Positions 1 to 7,827 are shown, numbered from the stretch's first letter. The stretch: 12,670 nucleotides of DNA from Endomicrobium sp. (GCA_031273885.1 JAISRA010000081.1:1-12670), one strand, 5' to 3'. Notes: a model not told the origin generated them from the letters alone. Translations and numbers: made by a program.

Positions 1-1179
1 TCTTAAATAATCCGGCAAAACAGCAATACATGCGACAAATAGTGCACCACCGAAAGTAACTCTTTCTAAAACATTTTGTATATATATGGAAGTCGTGTCA
101 CCAGGCCTTATACCTGGAATAAATCCACCTGATTTTTTCATATTATCCGCTAAATCTTTAGGATTAAAAGATATCGAATTATAAAAATAGCAAAAGAAAA
201 CAACTAAAGTTGCATAAACTAAACTATATATTATAGAGCCATTATTAAATAACTCTGTAATTTTTTTAGCTATTGGGAAACCTAAAATTGTCCACTTGGG
301 AGCAAATTGAGCTATAGTTAAAGGCGCAGACAAAATAGACACTGAAAATATTACGGCTATAACGCCAGACTGGTCTACTTTTATAGGAAGAAATGACGTC
401 TGCCCACCATACATTTTTCTACCAACTATTCTTTTTGCATAATGAATAGGAATTCTTCTTTGAGCCGTTTCAATCCATACAACAGCAATCAATACTGTGA
501 TAATAACAGCTACAAGAGCTAAAGCATACAACATCGAAAGTTCTTCCATACGAACAAGCTTTGCAACAGTAAAACCTGCATGCGGAAGTCTCTCTACAAT
601 ACCTGCAAAAATTATAAGAGAAATACCGCTCCCTATTCCTCTTTCTGTAACTTGCTCGCCAAGCCACATAATTAAAACTGTACCTGTAACCAAAGTTACA
701 ATAGTTAACATAATCCATGACCACGACGGATCAACGACTATAGGCATTCCCGAAGGAGTAGGAATTTTACTTATCATTACAGTCAACCCAAAGGACTGTA
801 TCGTACCAAGTATAAGAGTCCCATATCTTGTTATTTGAGTAAGTTTCTTTCTTCCGTGTTCCCCCTCCTTTGTAAGCCTGTCTAAATACGGAAGGATACG
901 CGCACCCTGTACTAAGCTCATGATGATTGATGCGTTAATATACGGCATAATACCCATAGAAAAAACTGACATCCTGTTGAGAGCTCCACCTGAAAACATA
1001 TCTAAAAAACCTAATAACCCATTGCCATGTGCTGCAAATAAAGATTTTACTGCATCGCTATTTATACCCGGAATAGGAACAGCCGCCCCTATTCTATAAA
1101 CAATAACTACAAGTAATGTAAACAACGCTCTCTTTCGAAGTTCAGGTACTCTAAACACATCAACAAAACTTTTTAGCAT
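1..1179 (-). CDS. secY: Protein translocase subunit SecY (3' end outside window)
   Basis: This is the central channel of the Sec translocon in the inner membrane; with SecE and SecG it passes or inserts nascent and SecA-driven proteins. The frame is open for 393 codons from the ATG at 1179 to the window edge, so about 40-50 C-terminal residues of a usual 430-440 are missing. Visible family marks: N-terminus MLKSFVDVFRVPELRKR; the first SecY signature around residues 71-91 (SVFSMGIMPYINASIIM); the cytosolic GEHGRKK segment at 106-112; the second signature VTERGIGSGIS at 177-187; LPIKVDQ at 264-270; and GGFIPGIRPG at 351-360 before the last helices. Several hydrophobic segments fit the ten-helix fold. 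The upstream SD is weak (GAG, about 6 bases away). The gene lies last in the spc order, after rplO, but behind an unusually long 223-base spacer. One oddity is Ala275, where the TM7 motif GVIP normally has proline. No frameshift is seen. Confidence 0.97.
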   Translation of the reverse strand, partial: MLKSFVDVFRVPELRKRALFTLLVVIVYRIGAAVPIPGINSDAVKSLFAAHGNGLLGFLDMFSGGALNRMSVFSMGIMPYINASIIMSLVQGARILPYLDRLTKEGEHGRKKLTQITRYGTLILGTIQSFGLTVMISKIPTPSGMPIVVDPSWSWIMLTIVTLVTGTVLIMWLGEQVTERGIGSGISLIIFAGIVERLPHAGFTVAKLVRMEELSMLYALALVAVIITVLIAVVWIETAQRRIPIHYAKRIVGRKMYGGQTSFLPIKVDQSGVIAVIFSVSILSAPLTIAQFAPKWTILGFPIAKKITELFNNGSIIYSLVYATLVVFFCYFYNSISFNPKDLADNMKKSGGFIPGIRPGDTTSIYIQNVLERVTFGGALFVACIAVLPDYLR

Positions 1180-1287
1180 ATTTTTCTCGTTATTTAAAAC
1201 ACTTACTACTTTTAATTTATAATTTATTGAATTCTAAGGCTTAAGTAAAAAATTTAGACAGTTTATTTTTATTTTACGCAGAAAGAA

Positions 1288-1315
1288 ACTATACTTTAGG
1301 TTGTTAAAGATACAA
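1288..1315 (-). promoter_or_regulatory. Possible secY promoter in the rplO-secY spacer
   Basis: Read on the minus strand, TTGTAT (1315-1310) and TATAGT (1293-1288) are separated by 16 bases. The -10 matches the sigma-70 consensus at five of six positions and the -35 at three. The site lies about 110 bases upstream of the secY ATG, inside a 223-base spacer that is unusual for this operon. A second candidate, TTAAGC - 17 bases - TATAAA, lies closer to secY. In AT-rich DNA such matches occur often by chance, so this is only a suggestion that secY may be transcribed separately. Confidence 0.2.
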
Positions 1316-1402
1316 TTATTTCTCTTTACAGAATCGTATCTCTCCACTAACTACCCCTTTAGTCTGCTCAGTAAAAATCACATTTCCTAATACTTTATTA
1401 AT

Positions 1403-1852
1403 TTACTTAACGACTTCGGCTTTACCACCTGCAGATTTAATCTTATTAAGCGCAGATGCTGAAAAAGCGGAGACTTTAACTGTCAAAGGTTTTTCAAGTT
1501 CGCCAACGCCTAAAATTTTCACAAGTTTTAATTTTGCAATAAGACCTTTTTCTTTTAGTGTCAAAGGAGTAACTTCAGTTCCTATTTCAAATCTGTTTAA
1601 ACTTTTGATATTAACAATTTCATATTCTTTACGGAACTGATTATTAAATCCTCTTTTAGGGATTCTTCTAAAAATGGGCATCTGTCCGCCTTCAAAACCT
1701 ACCTTCTTTGAGCCGTCGCCTGAGCGAGCTTTCTGTCCTTTAGAGCCGCGAGTAGATGTGCGTCCATGCCCTGATCCTACTCCTCGTCCTACAATTTTCT
1801 TTCTATGTTTTGAACCCTTTGCAGGTCGTAAATTATCCAACCCTATTATCAT
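1403..1852 (-). CDS. rplO: 50S ribosomal protein L15
   Basis: L15 is a late-assembling large-subunit protein that binds 23S rRNA and helps shape the central region of the 50S subunit. The product is 149 residues, normal for the family (about 145-150). The N-terminal glycine- and basic-rich extension that threads into rRNA is clear at residues 22-45 ([20 protein letters not shown], then ARSG), followed by the phenylalanine- and glycine-rich stretch with [15 protein letters not shown]. The C-terminal globular domain ends AGGKAEVVK. The ATG overlaps the rpsE stop as ATGA, with GGAGAG just upstream in the rpsE end, so the two genes are probably translationally coupled. Usually rpmD (L30) sits between rpsE and rplO; here there is no room for it. 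Downstream, 28 sense codons continue in frame after the TAA. Confidence 0.98.
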   Translation of the reverse strand: MIIGLDNLRPAKGSKHRKKIVGRGVGSGHGRTSTRGSKGQKARSGDGSKKVGFEGGQMPIFRRIPKRGFNNQFRKEYEIVNIKSLNRFEIGTEVTPLTLKEKGLIAKLKLVKILGVGELEKPLTVKVSAFSASALNKIKSAGGKAEVVK

Positions 1853-2355
1853 ATCTCTCCAACCTCTTTTTCTCTAATTTTAGCAATTTCTTCTTTTGAA
1901 CGAAGTTCCTTAAGAGCTTCAATTGTTGCATAAACCACGTTAAAAGGATTTGAAGAACGCATTGATTTTGTAAGAATATCTTTAACCCCAACAGCCTCAA
2001 GAACTGCCCTTACGGCTCCGCCTGCTATAACACCGGTTCCATAAGCCGCAGGTTTCAGTAAAACCTTTCCCGATCCTGAAATACCTATTATTTCATGAGG
2101 AATAGTATTTCCTTTAAGCTGAACTGAAACCATATGTTTCGACGCTCGTGCGCTGCCTTTTTGAATTGCAGCCTGTACCTCATTTGCTTTACCAAGTCCG
2201 CAACCTACTTTACCGTCTCTATCACCTACTACTACTAAAGCACTAAAAGAAAATCTCTTTCCACCCTTAACAACTTTTGCAACTCTGTTAACTGCAACAA
2301 CTGTTTCCTTCAAGTTACTGTCATTTTGTTGCTGTTTCACTATTCTTTCAACCAA
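1849..2355 (-). CDS. rpsE: 30S ribosomal protein S5 (TTG start)
   Basis: S5 is a small-subunit protein near the mRNA entry channel that affects decoding accuracy. The product has 168 residues, typical of the family. The N-terminal double-stranded-RNA-binding-like domain spans about residues 15-80 ([21 protein letters not shown] through [13 protein letters not shown]). The C-terminal domain carries [20 protein letters not shown] and [15 protein letters not shown]. The start is TTG at 2355: a strong AGGAGG (2366-2361) lies five bases upstream, no ATG or GTG fits between them, and translation from here gives a normal N-terminus (MVERIV). rplR lies 101 bases upstream, and the stop codon TGA overlaps the rplO ATG. 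Confidence 0.97.
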   Translation of the reverse strand: MVERIVKQQQNDSNLKETVVAVNRVAKVVKGGKRFSFSALVVVGDRDGKVGCGLGKANEVQAAIQKGSARASKHMVSVQLKGNTIPHEIIGISGSGKVLLKPAAYGTGVIAGGAVRAVLEAVGVKDILTKSMRSSNPFNVVYATIEALKELRSKEEIAKIREKEVGEI

Positions 2356-2456
2356 CTTGTCCTCCTAAAAACTATACCCGCATTTATTTATTAAATTTTT
2401 AAAAACAAAAAAAGATCTACTTGTTTAAGCATTCTGAAAAAAACAAATCGTAATTA

Positions 2457-2816
2457 TTAAAAATCTAAACCATTCCCCCTAGCAGCATCTGCAAGAGCTT
2501 TAATTTTACCTGTATACTCGTACCCTCTGCGATCAAAAACAATTTTATTTAAACCTTTTTCAGTTGCCTTCTTTGCAATTAAATCACCTACAAATTTAGC
2601 TGCAGCAACAGTATCGGAAACTTTCAATTTACCCTTAAGTTCGGGAGATAGTGTTGACGCTGATACAAGAGTAATACCCTTACTGTCGTCAATGATCTGC
2701 GCGTAAATATGTTTGCAACCTCGATGAACACTTAAACGAGGCCTCTCCTCCGTTCCTTTAACTTTGTTTCTAACTCTTTTTATACGATAATCAAATCTCT
2801 TATCTGAATCTTTCAT
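2457..2816 (-). CDS. rplR: 50S ribosomal protein L18
   Basis: L18 binds 5S rRNA and, with L5, attaches it to the 50S central protuberance. The product is 119 residues, standard for bacteria. It has the basic N-terminal tail ([27 protein letters not shown], residues 6-32), the HIYAQIIDD strand, and the conserved end [22 protein letters not shown] followed by GNGLDF. The ATG at 2816 is preceded by AGAGG at about eight bases. Spacers of 95 bases upstream (to rplF) and 101 downstream (to rpsE) are long for this operon and contain no recognisable gene. Confidence 0.98.
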   Translation of the reverse strand: MKDSDKRFDYRIKRVRNKVKGTEERPRLSVHRGCKHIYAQIIDDSKGITLVSASTLSPELKGKLKVSDTVAAAKFVGDLIAKKATEKGLNKIVFDRRGYEYTGKIKALADAARGNGLDF

Positions 2817-2911
2817 TATGATATCCTCTATTTTTCTTTCTGTTCTTACAAATCAATAAAAATAAAACAAAACTCTCGTTAAAAATATTTTTGAACTACG
2901 GCAAAGAACAA

Positions 2912-3475
2912 CTATTTTTTGCCGCCTGCCGCAGCTTTTCCAATCTTTCTTATAATTTTTTCACCTAAATATCTTATGCCAAAACCTTTATAAGGTTCAG
3001 GCGGCTTAACAGCCCTAATTTTAGCAGCAAAAGCTCCAACTTCGCATTTATCAATTCCTGTTACCGTAATCAGAGTATTTTTATCCGGAGTAAGTGCTAC
3101 CGAAACTTTTACGGTGGGAGGTATTTGAAGATTTACCAAATGCGAGAATCCAACGGCAAGCACTAATTTCTTTCCACCCTCTATATTTGCTTTATAGCCA
3201 AGCCCAACTGCTTCTAATTCCTTTTTAAAACCTTTTGTAACACCTTCCACCATATTAACTATAAGACCTCTTGTAAGACCATGGAGCATGTTATACTCGC
3301 GGGATTTGCCAAGAACTTCGACAAGAATACTGTCTTTATCAATTTTTACATTTATTTTTTTATTAATCGCTTGTAAAAGTTTTCCGCTGGGACCTGTCAC
3401 TTCCAGCACCCCATTTTTAAACTCTGCTTCCACCTTTACAGGCATCTGGACCGGCTTTTTACCTAAACGACTCAT
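2912..3475 (-). CDS. rplF: 50S ribosomal protein L6
   Basis: L6 has two copies of an RNA-binding fold and sits near the GTPase-associated centre, by the sarcin-ricin loop. The product is 187 residues (family about 175-185). It starts MSRLGKKPVQMP as usual, has the N-domain with VTGPSGKL and the segment LTRGLIVNMVEGVTKGFKK, and ends with the conserved PEPYKGFGIRY at 159-169 followed by a lysine- and glycine-rich tail. The ATG at 3475 has AAGGA about eight bases upstream. It lies between rpsH (79-base spacer) and rplR (95-base spacer), as in the normal spc order. Confidence 0.98.
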   Translation of the reverse strand: MSRLGKKPVQMPVKVEAEFKNGVLEVTGPSGKLLQAINKKINVKIDKDSILVEVLGKSREYNMLHGLTRGLIVNMVEGVTKGFKKELEAVGLGYKANIEGGKKLVLAVGFSHLVNLQIPPTVKVSVALTPDKNTLITVTGIDKCEVGAFAAKIRAVKPPEPYKGFGIRYLGEKIIRKIGKAAAGGKK

Positions 3476-3520
3476 CGTCTAATCCTTAAATATAAATTTT
3501 TCGCTAAACAAATTTCAAAA

Positions 3521-3538
3521 TGACAAAGCACATTGTCA
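3521..3538 (-). repeat. Short inverted repeat in the rpsH-rplF spacer
   Basis: TGACAA at 3521-3526 and TTGTCA at 3533-3538 form a perfect 6-bp stem with a 6-base loop. On the transcribed strand it is followed by TTTTG, too short and AT-rich for a convincing Rho-independent terminator. It could be a processing or pausing hairpin between rpsH and rplF, or chance. The stem is extended only by two further pairs after a mismatch. Confidence 0.25.
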
Positions 3539-3554
3539 CTTATTTCAACATACT

Positions 3555-3950
3555 CTACCAAACATATCCTATTATTTCTCCGCCAATTTTTACTTTTCTT
3601 GCCTGCCTGTCTGTCATTAAACCTCTAGAGGTGGAAACTATGGTAACACCCAAACCACCAACGGTTTTAGGCATATCTTCATAACCTTTGTATACTCTCA
3701 AACTAGACTTTGAAACTCTCTTTATGCCCCGAAGAGCAGCTTTACTCGCAAACATATACTTAAGATGAACTCTCAGAATCCCCTGCTTGTGATCTTCAAT
3801 ATTCTTATAATTTAAGATATATCCTTCTTCTTTTAAAATTCTTGCAATTTCCATCTTCATTTTTGAAAATGAAATATCAACTTTTTCGTGTAACTTCATA
3901 TTTGCATTGCGAATACGCACAAACATATCTGAAATTGGATCCGTAATCAT
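3555..3950 (-). CDS. rpsH: 30S ribosomal protein S8
   Basis: S8 is a primary binder of the central domain of 16S rRNA; in enterobacteria it also represses the spc operon by binding its own mRNA near rplE. The product is 131 residues, a normal length. It begins MITDPISDMFVRIRNANM and ends with the S8 C-terminal signature around residues 98-131, including the STSRGLMTDRQARK and GGEIIGYVW segments. The ATG at 3950 has AGAGG about ten bases upstream. rpsN is 25 bases upstream and rplF 79 bases downstream. I did not find an obvious mimic of the S8 rRNA site near rplE, so autoregulation is not claimed. Confidence 0.98.
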   Translation of the reverse strand: MITDPISDMFVRIRNANMKLHEKVDISFSKMKMEIARILKEEGYILNYKNIEDHKQGILRVHLKYMFASKAALRGIKRVSKSSLRVYKGYEDMPKTVGGLGVTIVSTSRGLMTDRQARKVKIGGEIIGYVW

Positions 3951-3975
3951 TATTCAACAACCTCTTTTTAAATTA

Positions 3976-4161
3976 TTACCAACTTGATTTTGTAATACCC
4001 GGTATTTCCCCATTATGTGCTAATTTGCGTAAGCATATTCTACAAAGACCAAAATCTCTGTAAAAACCACGTGGTCTTCCACACAAACGACATCTATTCC
4101 TGCACCGCGTCGCAAATTTTTGAGGTTTACGCATCTTTGCTTCTGCTGAAATTTTTGCCAT
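3976..4161 (-). CDS. rpsN: 30S ribosomal protein S14, zinc-binding type
   Basis: S14 sits in the head of the 30S subunit near the A-site side. This is the short, zinc-containing form (61 residues; also called rpsZ or S14 type Z) rather than the zinc-free form of about 90-100 residues. The four likely zinc ligands are Cys24, Cys27, Cys40 and Cys43 in CRLCGRPRG and [10 protein letters not shown]. The C-terminus [11 protein letters not shown] is typical. The start at 4161 has AAGGA about five bases upstream. It lies in the usual place between rplE and rpsH. Use of the zinc form suggests no zinc-sparing replacement at this locus. Confidence 0.98.
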   Translation of the reverse strand: MAKISAEAKMRKPQKFATRCRNRCRLCGRPRGFYRDFGLCRICLRKLAHNGEIPGITKSSW

Positions 4162-4194
4162 AAATATCCTTTGCCTTATTTTACTATTTCTATA

Positions 4195-4755
4195 TTATTT
4201 ATTGTTTCCTTTTTTAAACAATATGCCGAAAGCTTCCAGCAATGCTTTTGCATGTTCATCTTTTTTAGCCGTTGTTACAACAGTAATGTTCATACCTCTT
4301 GTTTTATCTGATTTCTCAATGCTGATTTCAGGAAACATGTACTGTTCTGTAAGACCCAAGTTAAAATTCCCATGTCCGTCGAAACTATCGGGATTGATTC
4401 CTCTAAAATCTCTTATGCGTGGTATCGCAATATTTACAAGTCTGTCTAAAAATTCGTACATCATTGCATTTCTTAACGTCACTTTAATGCCTATCGGCAT
4501 TCCCTGACGTATTTTAAAATTTGATACAGATCGTTTTGCACGACATAGCAAAGGTTTTTGACCTGTAATAGCCGCAAGCTCTTCAATTGCAATATCTAAA
4601 ACTTTAATATTTTCTTTCGCTTCGCTCAAACCAATATTTACAACAATTTTCATAAGTTTTGGAATCTGGTGTACATTTTTAAAACTAAACTGACTCTTAA
4701 GTTTATTTGCTACATTCTTTTGATAAAATTCTTTTAACCGAGGCTGATTCATCAT
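4195..4755 (-). CDS. rplE: 50S ribosomal protein L5
   Basis: L5 carries 5S rRNA into the central protuberance and contacts the P-site tRNA and the 30S head through bridge B1b. The product is 186 residues, or 185 if the second of two adjacent ATGs is used. The SD AAGG is about five bases from the first ATG and eight from the second, so both are plausible. Family marks are PKLMKIVVNIGLSEAKEN, ITGQKPLLCRAKRSVSNFKIR, the stretch RIRDFRGINPDSFDGHGNF with NLGLTEQYMFPEI, and RGMNITVVTTAKKDEHAKALL near the end. It stands between rplX (73-base spacer holding a hairpin) and rpsN. Confidence 0.98.
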   Translation of the reverse strand: MMNQPRLKEFYQKNVANKLKSQFSFKNVHQIPKLMKIVVNIGLSEAKENIKVLDIAIEELAAITGQKPLLCRAKRSVSNFKIRQGMPIGIKVTLRNAMMYEFLDRLVNIAIPRIRDFRGINPDSFDGHGNFNLGLTEQYMFPEISIEKSDKTRGMNITVVTTAKKDEHAKALLEAFGILFKKGNNK

Positions 4756-4781
4756 TTTTTCCTTATTATACCTTTATGCGA

Positions 4782-4830
4782 AATACTTTAAGTTTTTTGC
4801 ATTCAAAAAAAACTCAAAATACAAAGTATT
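4782..4830 (-). repeat. Two-part AT-rich hairpin between rplX and rplE
   Basis: The outer arms AATACTTT (4782-4789) and AAAGTATT (4823-4830) are perfect complements. Inside them AGTTTTTT (4791-4798) pairs with AAAAAACT (4807-4814) around an eight-base loop. The structure covers the rplX stop codon and ends about 25 bases before the rplE start. It has too few G-C pairs for a strong terminator. A TATAAT hexamer lies just downstream on the same strand, without a good -35. It may be an RNA processing or coupling element, or only an effect of AT-rich composition. Confidence 0.3.
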
Positions 4831-5140
4831 ATACAATTATCTCTCCACATTTACGGCATACTCTAACTTTTTTACCGTCAGAAAGTTTGTCAAATTTAGG
4901 TCTTGAAGCTTTATTGCATTTCGGACATATAAGCATAACTTTACTCATAGCAAGCGGTGCTTCTCTCTCCAGAATTCCTCCCGGATTTTTTTGAGTAGGT
5001 TTCGTATGTCTTTTTACAGAATTTATCTTTGAAACTATAACTTTACCTTCATTTGGAAACACACCAAGAACTTCACCTTGTTTTTTCTTGTCCTTTCCGG
5101 ATAAAACTACAATTTTGTCTTTCTTCTTAATTTTAAGCAT
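4829..5140 (-). CDS. rplX: 50S ribosomal protein L24 with C-terminal CxxC pairs
   Basis: L24 starts 50S assembly by binding the 5' domain of 23S rRNA and sits by the exit of the peptide tunnel. The product is 103 residues. The KOW motif is at about residues 6-33 ([20 protein letters not shown]), followed by [20 protein letters not shown]. The C-terminal part has Cys72-Pro-Lys-Cys75 and Cys95-Arg-Lys-Cys98, a zinc-ribbon-like arrangement found in many bacterial L24 proteins. The ATG at 5140 has AAGGA about nine bases upstream. A 130-base spacer separates it from rplN. Confidence 0.98.
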   Translation of the reverse strand: MLKIKKKDKIVVLSGKDKKKQGEVLGVFPNEGKVIVSKINSVKRHTKPTQKNPGGILEREAPLAMSKVMLICPKCNKASRPKFDKLSDGKKVRVCRKCGEIIV

Positions 5141-5270
5141 TTATTTATTTCCTTTCTATCTCTATGTCACTGTCACTAAGTAATGTGCTCCCTCTTTCAT
5201 TAAATTCAGTTTTTGGGATTCTTGACTACTAATGGAATCATAATTATTAAAAAACGACAAAATAAATATT

Positions 5271-5639
5271 TTATATTACTTCCGGCGCTAAAGAAATTAT
5301 TTTAAGATAGTTATTTTCTCTAAGCTCTCTTGCAACCGGTCCGAAAATACGAGTTCCCTTCGGTTCACCTTCATCATTTATTATAACAGCCGCATTGTCA
5401 TCAAATTTAATATAAGTTCCATCTGCGCGGCGAATTTCCTTTACCGTACGAACTACTACAGCTTTAACAACTTCACCTTTTTTAATATTTGCATGCGGCA
5501 ATGCATTTTGAACCGATGCATGAATTACATCACCAATACTTGCATAACGACGGTTTAACCCTTTTGTAACTCTAAAACAACGGATTTTCTTTGCTCCTGA
5601 ATTATCTGCCACATTTAAAATAGTTCTTTCCTGAATCAT
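5271..5639 (-). CDS. rplN: 50S ribosomal protein L14
   Basis: L14 lies at the subunit interface, forms bridges to 16S rRNA helix 14, and is the docking site for the RsfS silencing factor where that is present. The product is 122 residues, the standard length. It reads [19 protein letters not shown] at the start, with [13 protein letters not shown], the signature region [20 protein letters not shown] with [10 protein letters not shown], and the conserved [25 protein letters not shown] end. The ATG at 5639 has AAGGAT about six bases upstream, and rpsQ is 25 bases upstream. Confidence 0.99.
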   Translation of the reverse strand: MIQERTILNVADNSGAKKIRCFRVTKGLNRRYASIGDVIHASVQNALPHANIKKGEVVKAVVVRTVKEIRRADGTYIKFDDNAAVIINDEGEPKGTRIFGPVARELRENNYLKIISLAPEVI

Positions 5640-5664
5640 TACGTTATCCTTCGACAGCTTACTT

Positions 5665-5928
5665 TTAAATTCCTGATATTTTGTTTACAACCTCAACCAA
5701 TACCCATCTTTTTGTCTTTGACAATGGCCTTGACTCTATTATTTTAACAGTATCGCCAATATGAGAAATATTCTTCTCATCGTGCACAGCAAATTTGCTC
5801 TTGCTGCAAAGCACACGATCATACAAAGAATGCCGATACGTTCTCCCAACAGAAACCAATCTTGTTTTGTCGTTTTTATCGCTTATAACAATCCCTATAC
5901 TATATTTGCGTCTTTTATGTTCTGACAT
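5665..5928 (-). CDS. rpsQ: 30S ribosomal protein S17
   Basis: S17 is an OB-fold protein that binds the 5' domain of 16S rRNA early in 30S assembly. The product is 87 residues, typical. It has [18 protein letters not shown], the basic segment [22 protein letters not shown], and the family signature region [20 protein letters not shown]. The ATG at 5928 follows AGGAAGG. rpmC is 26 bases upstream and rplN 25 bases downstream, so this part of the operon is tightly packed. Confidence 0.98.
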   Translation of the reverse strand: MSEHKRRKYSIGIVISDKNDKTRLVSVGRTYRHSLYDRVLCSKSKFAVHDEKNISHIGDTVKIIESRPLSKTKRWVLVEVVNKISGI

Positions 5929-5954
5929 TATTCCTTCCTATTATTAGCATCTTC

Positions 5955-6158
5955 CTATTTGGATTCTTTATTCTGAGCAATAAACGTTTTAATCCTTGCT
6001 ATATTTCTCCTAATCTCTCTTATTTCAAGAGGATTTTTTACAGGAACCGTTGAATGACGGAACTTTAATTTAAAAAACTTACTCTGCAACTCACTAAGCT
6101 TCGAATTAAGCTCAATATTGGTCATGTTTTTTATTTCATTCCAATTCTTATTTTTCAT
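5955..6158 (-). CDS. rpmC: 50S ribosomal protein L29
   Basis: L29 is a small two-helix protein near the peptide exit site, next to L23, and contributes to the docking area for the signal recognition particle and trigger factor. The product is 67 residues. It shows the family pattern: WNEIKNMTNIELNSKLSELQSKFFKLKFRHS, then VPVKNPLEIREIRRNIARIKT. The ATG at 6158 has AGGA eight bases upstream; that SD overlaps the rplP stop region (11-base gap), so coupling with rplP is likely. Confidence 0.98.
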   Translation of the reverse strand: MKNKNWNEIKNMTNIELNSKLSELQSKFFKLKFRHSTVPVKNPLEIREIRRNIARIKTFIAQNKESK

Positions 6159-6169
6159 CTTTTATATCC

Positions 6170-6583
6170 TCAAATATCCATTCTGACCAAAATTTTTGTA
6201 CGTATAGGAAGTTTATTTGATGCAAGAGTTAGAGCCTTTCTTGCTTCAGTCTCAGGAATTCCTTCCATTTCAAACATTATTCTTCCAGGCTTTACCACTG
6301 CAACCCAAAACTGAGGATCACCTTTACCTTTACCCATTCTAGTTTCAGCGGGCTTTTTTGTGATCGGTTTATCAGGGAATATTCTAATCCAAACTTTTCC
6401 GCCCTTCTTTATACATCTCGCAAGTGTCACACGAGCTGCTTCAATTTGATTGCTATTTATCCATACAGGTTCAAGGGCCTGCAGACCGTATTTACCAAAA
6501 GCTAAATAAGTACCTCCCTTAGCTTTGCCTTTCATCCTGCCCCTGTGCATTTTTCTATGTTTAACTCTTTTTGGCATCAACAT
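6170..6583 (-). CDS. rplP: 50S ribosomal protein L16
   Basis: L16 organises the aminoacyl-tRNA site of the 50S subunit and is needed for late assembly. The product is 137 residues, normal. It starts [19 protein letters not shown] and has the conserved [20 protein letters not shown] at 81-100. Arg82 corresponds to the arginine that is hydroxylated in E. coli L16; whether that occurs here is unknown. The ATG at 6583 follows AGGGGAC about seven bases upstream; an ATG two codons further in is a possible alternative. rpsC ends 42 bases upstream. Confidence 0.98.
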   Translation of the reverse strand: MLMPKRVKHRKMHRGRMKGKAKGGTYLAFGKYGLQALEPVWINSNQIEAARVTLARCIKKGGKVWIRIFPDKPITKKPAETRMGKGKGDPQFWVAVVKPGRIMFEMEGIPETEARKALTLASNKLPIRTKILVRMDI

Positions 6584-6625
6584 ACTATGTGTCCCCTGTC
6601 TTTATGTCTAATTTATATATTTTCC

Positions 6626-7327
6626 CTAATTACGTGCTGTTTGCTCCGTTAGTGTCAACATATCAAGTTTTGTTTCTTCAAGCAATTCCTTACTTGTCTT
6701 TTTAAAAAGTTCTTTTTTAAATATCCAAACTTTAACTCCAATCTGCCCCATAGTCGTATAAGCTTCTATAAAACCATAATCTATGTCTGCCCTGAAAGTT
6801 TGTAAAGGGACTCTTCCTTCTTTAAGCCATTCAGTTCTTGCAATTTCTGTTCCACCAAGCCTGCCCGAAACCATAACTTTCACTCCTTGTGCACCCGCCA
6901 TCATTGCTCTTTCAATTGTTTTCTTCATTGTTCTTCTAAAAGCAATCTGTTTTTCCAGTTGAAATGCAATGCTTTCAGCTGCAAGCTGAGCATCAAGTTC
7001 AGGTTTTTTAATCTCCATAATATTTATAAAAGTTTTCTTTGCAGTCATAGATTCAATTTCTTTCTTCAAATTCTCAATGCCTTGACCATTTTTGCCAATA
7101 ACAATACCGGGACGAGATGTGTGGATATTTACGCGTAAATATTTACCGGGTCTTCTTTCAATAGCAATCTTAGACACAGAAGCCATTTTAAGTTTATTCT
7201 TTAAATAGATTCTTATACGCCGGTCTTCTTCTATAAAATCAGGCATTTCTTTTAAATTAAACCATCTAGATTCCCAATCCTTGATATATCCTAACCTTAC
7301 ACTTTTTGGATGTACTTTATGACCCAT
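6626..7327 (-). CDS. rpsC: 30S ribosomal protein S3
   Basis: S3 lies at the mRNA entry tunnel in the 30S head and takes part in the mRNA helicase activity of the ribosome. The product is 233 residues. It begins MGHKVHPKSVRLGYIKDWES. The KH type II domain covers about residues 38-107 with its GKNG turn at 78-81 (GIVIGKNGQG). The C-terminal domain has GRLGGTEIARTEW and DIDYGFIEAYTTMGQIGVKVWIFK. The ATG at 7327 has AAAGG about eight bases upstream. It follows rplV with a 28-base gap, as in other S10 operons. Confidence 0.98.
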   Translation of the reverse strand: MGHKVHPKSVRLGYIKDWESRWFNLKEMPDFIEEDRRIRIYLKNKLKMASVSKIAIERRPGKYLRVNIHTSRPGIVIGKNGQGIENLKKEIESMTAKKTFINIMEIKKPELDAQLAAESIAFQLEKQIAFRRTMKKTIERAMMAGAQGVKVMVSGRLGGTEIARTEWLKEGRVPLQTFRADIDYGFIEAYTTMGQIGVKVWIFKKELFKKTSKELLEETKLDMLTLTEQTARN

Positions 7328-7355
7328 ATTCCTTACCTTTCCTAAAAATTTTGCT

Positions 7356-7757
7356 TTACTTTGTTTTGTTGTTATTTAATCTACCCATTAGCAATTTTTC
7401 ACTTTCTCTTTTCTCTTTTTTTGAAATTACATCTACATCCGTAACAACTATAGTAAGATGGGTAGTTCTTTTCTTTACCGGCATACCTCTTCCTCTCTGC
7501 CCCGGTCTCATCCTCTTTAAAGTGGGTCCGTTTCCAACCCACGCTTCTTTCACTTTAAGACCTGAAAAATCTTTAAGTTTTCCCATATTTGCAGTTGCAC
7601 TTTTTAAAACTTTTTTAACAAGCGACGCAGCAGATTTAGGAAGAAAAGAAAGGATTTCAAACGCACTCTCAATTTTCTTGTTTCTTATAAGAGTAAGAAC
7701 ATTATTGACTTTCCTTGAAGTATATCTAACAAATTTTGCTGTTGCCTTTGCTTCCAT
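7356..7757 (-). CDS. rplV: 50S ribosomal protein L22
   Basis: L22 binds several 23S rRNA domains; its long hairpin lines the peptide exit tunnel at the constriction. Starting at 7757 the product has 133 residues and begins MEAKATAKFVRYTSRKVN, the normal L22 start, with AAAGGA seven bases upstream. A TTG at 7781 would add eight residues but lacks support. The tunnel hairpin and conserved end read AWVGNGPTLKRMRPGQRGRG, then MPVKKRTTHLTIVV. The C-terminus continues with about 20 charged residues (KKEKRESEKLLMGRLNNNK), a modest extension. rpsS ends 107 bases upstream, and that gap holds a promoter-like sequence. Confidence 0.97.
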   Translation of the reverse strand: MEAKATAKFVRYTSRKVNNVLTLIRNKKIESAFEILSFLPKSAASLVKKVLKSATANMGKLKDFSGLKVKEAWVGNGPTLKRMRPGQRGRGMPVKKRTTHLTIVVTDVDVISKKEKRESEKLLMGRLNNNKTK

Positions 7758-7827
7758 CTTAATATCCTTTTTCACGTTCAACAGTACACTAGTACACTTC
7801 TATTATGTGCAACTGCTGACTGAGCTC

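Noticed and set aside
470..724. Minus-strand frame of 84 codons inside secY in another frame
   Set aside because: It lies within the secY coding frame and its cysteine- and tyrosine-rich product resembles no protein; secY continues unbroken through it, so it is not a frameshift sign.
497..838. Plus-strand open frame of 113 codons opposite secY
   Set aside because: It is antisense to an intact, clearly recognisable secY and has no family features or supported start; a shadow frame.
3521..3545. Rho-independent terminator between rpsH and rplF
   Set aside because: The stem is only 6 bp with two G-C pairs, and the following T run is too short; the operon continues with rplF.
7758..7781. Longer rplV beginning at TTG 7781
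   Set aside because: The ATG at 7757 has AAAGGA at seven bases and the typical MEAKA start.
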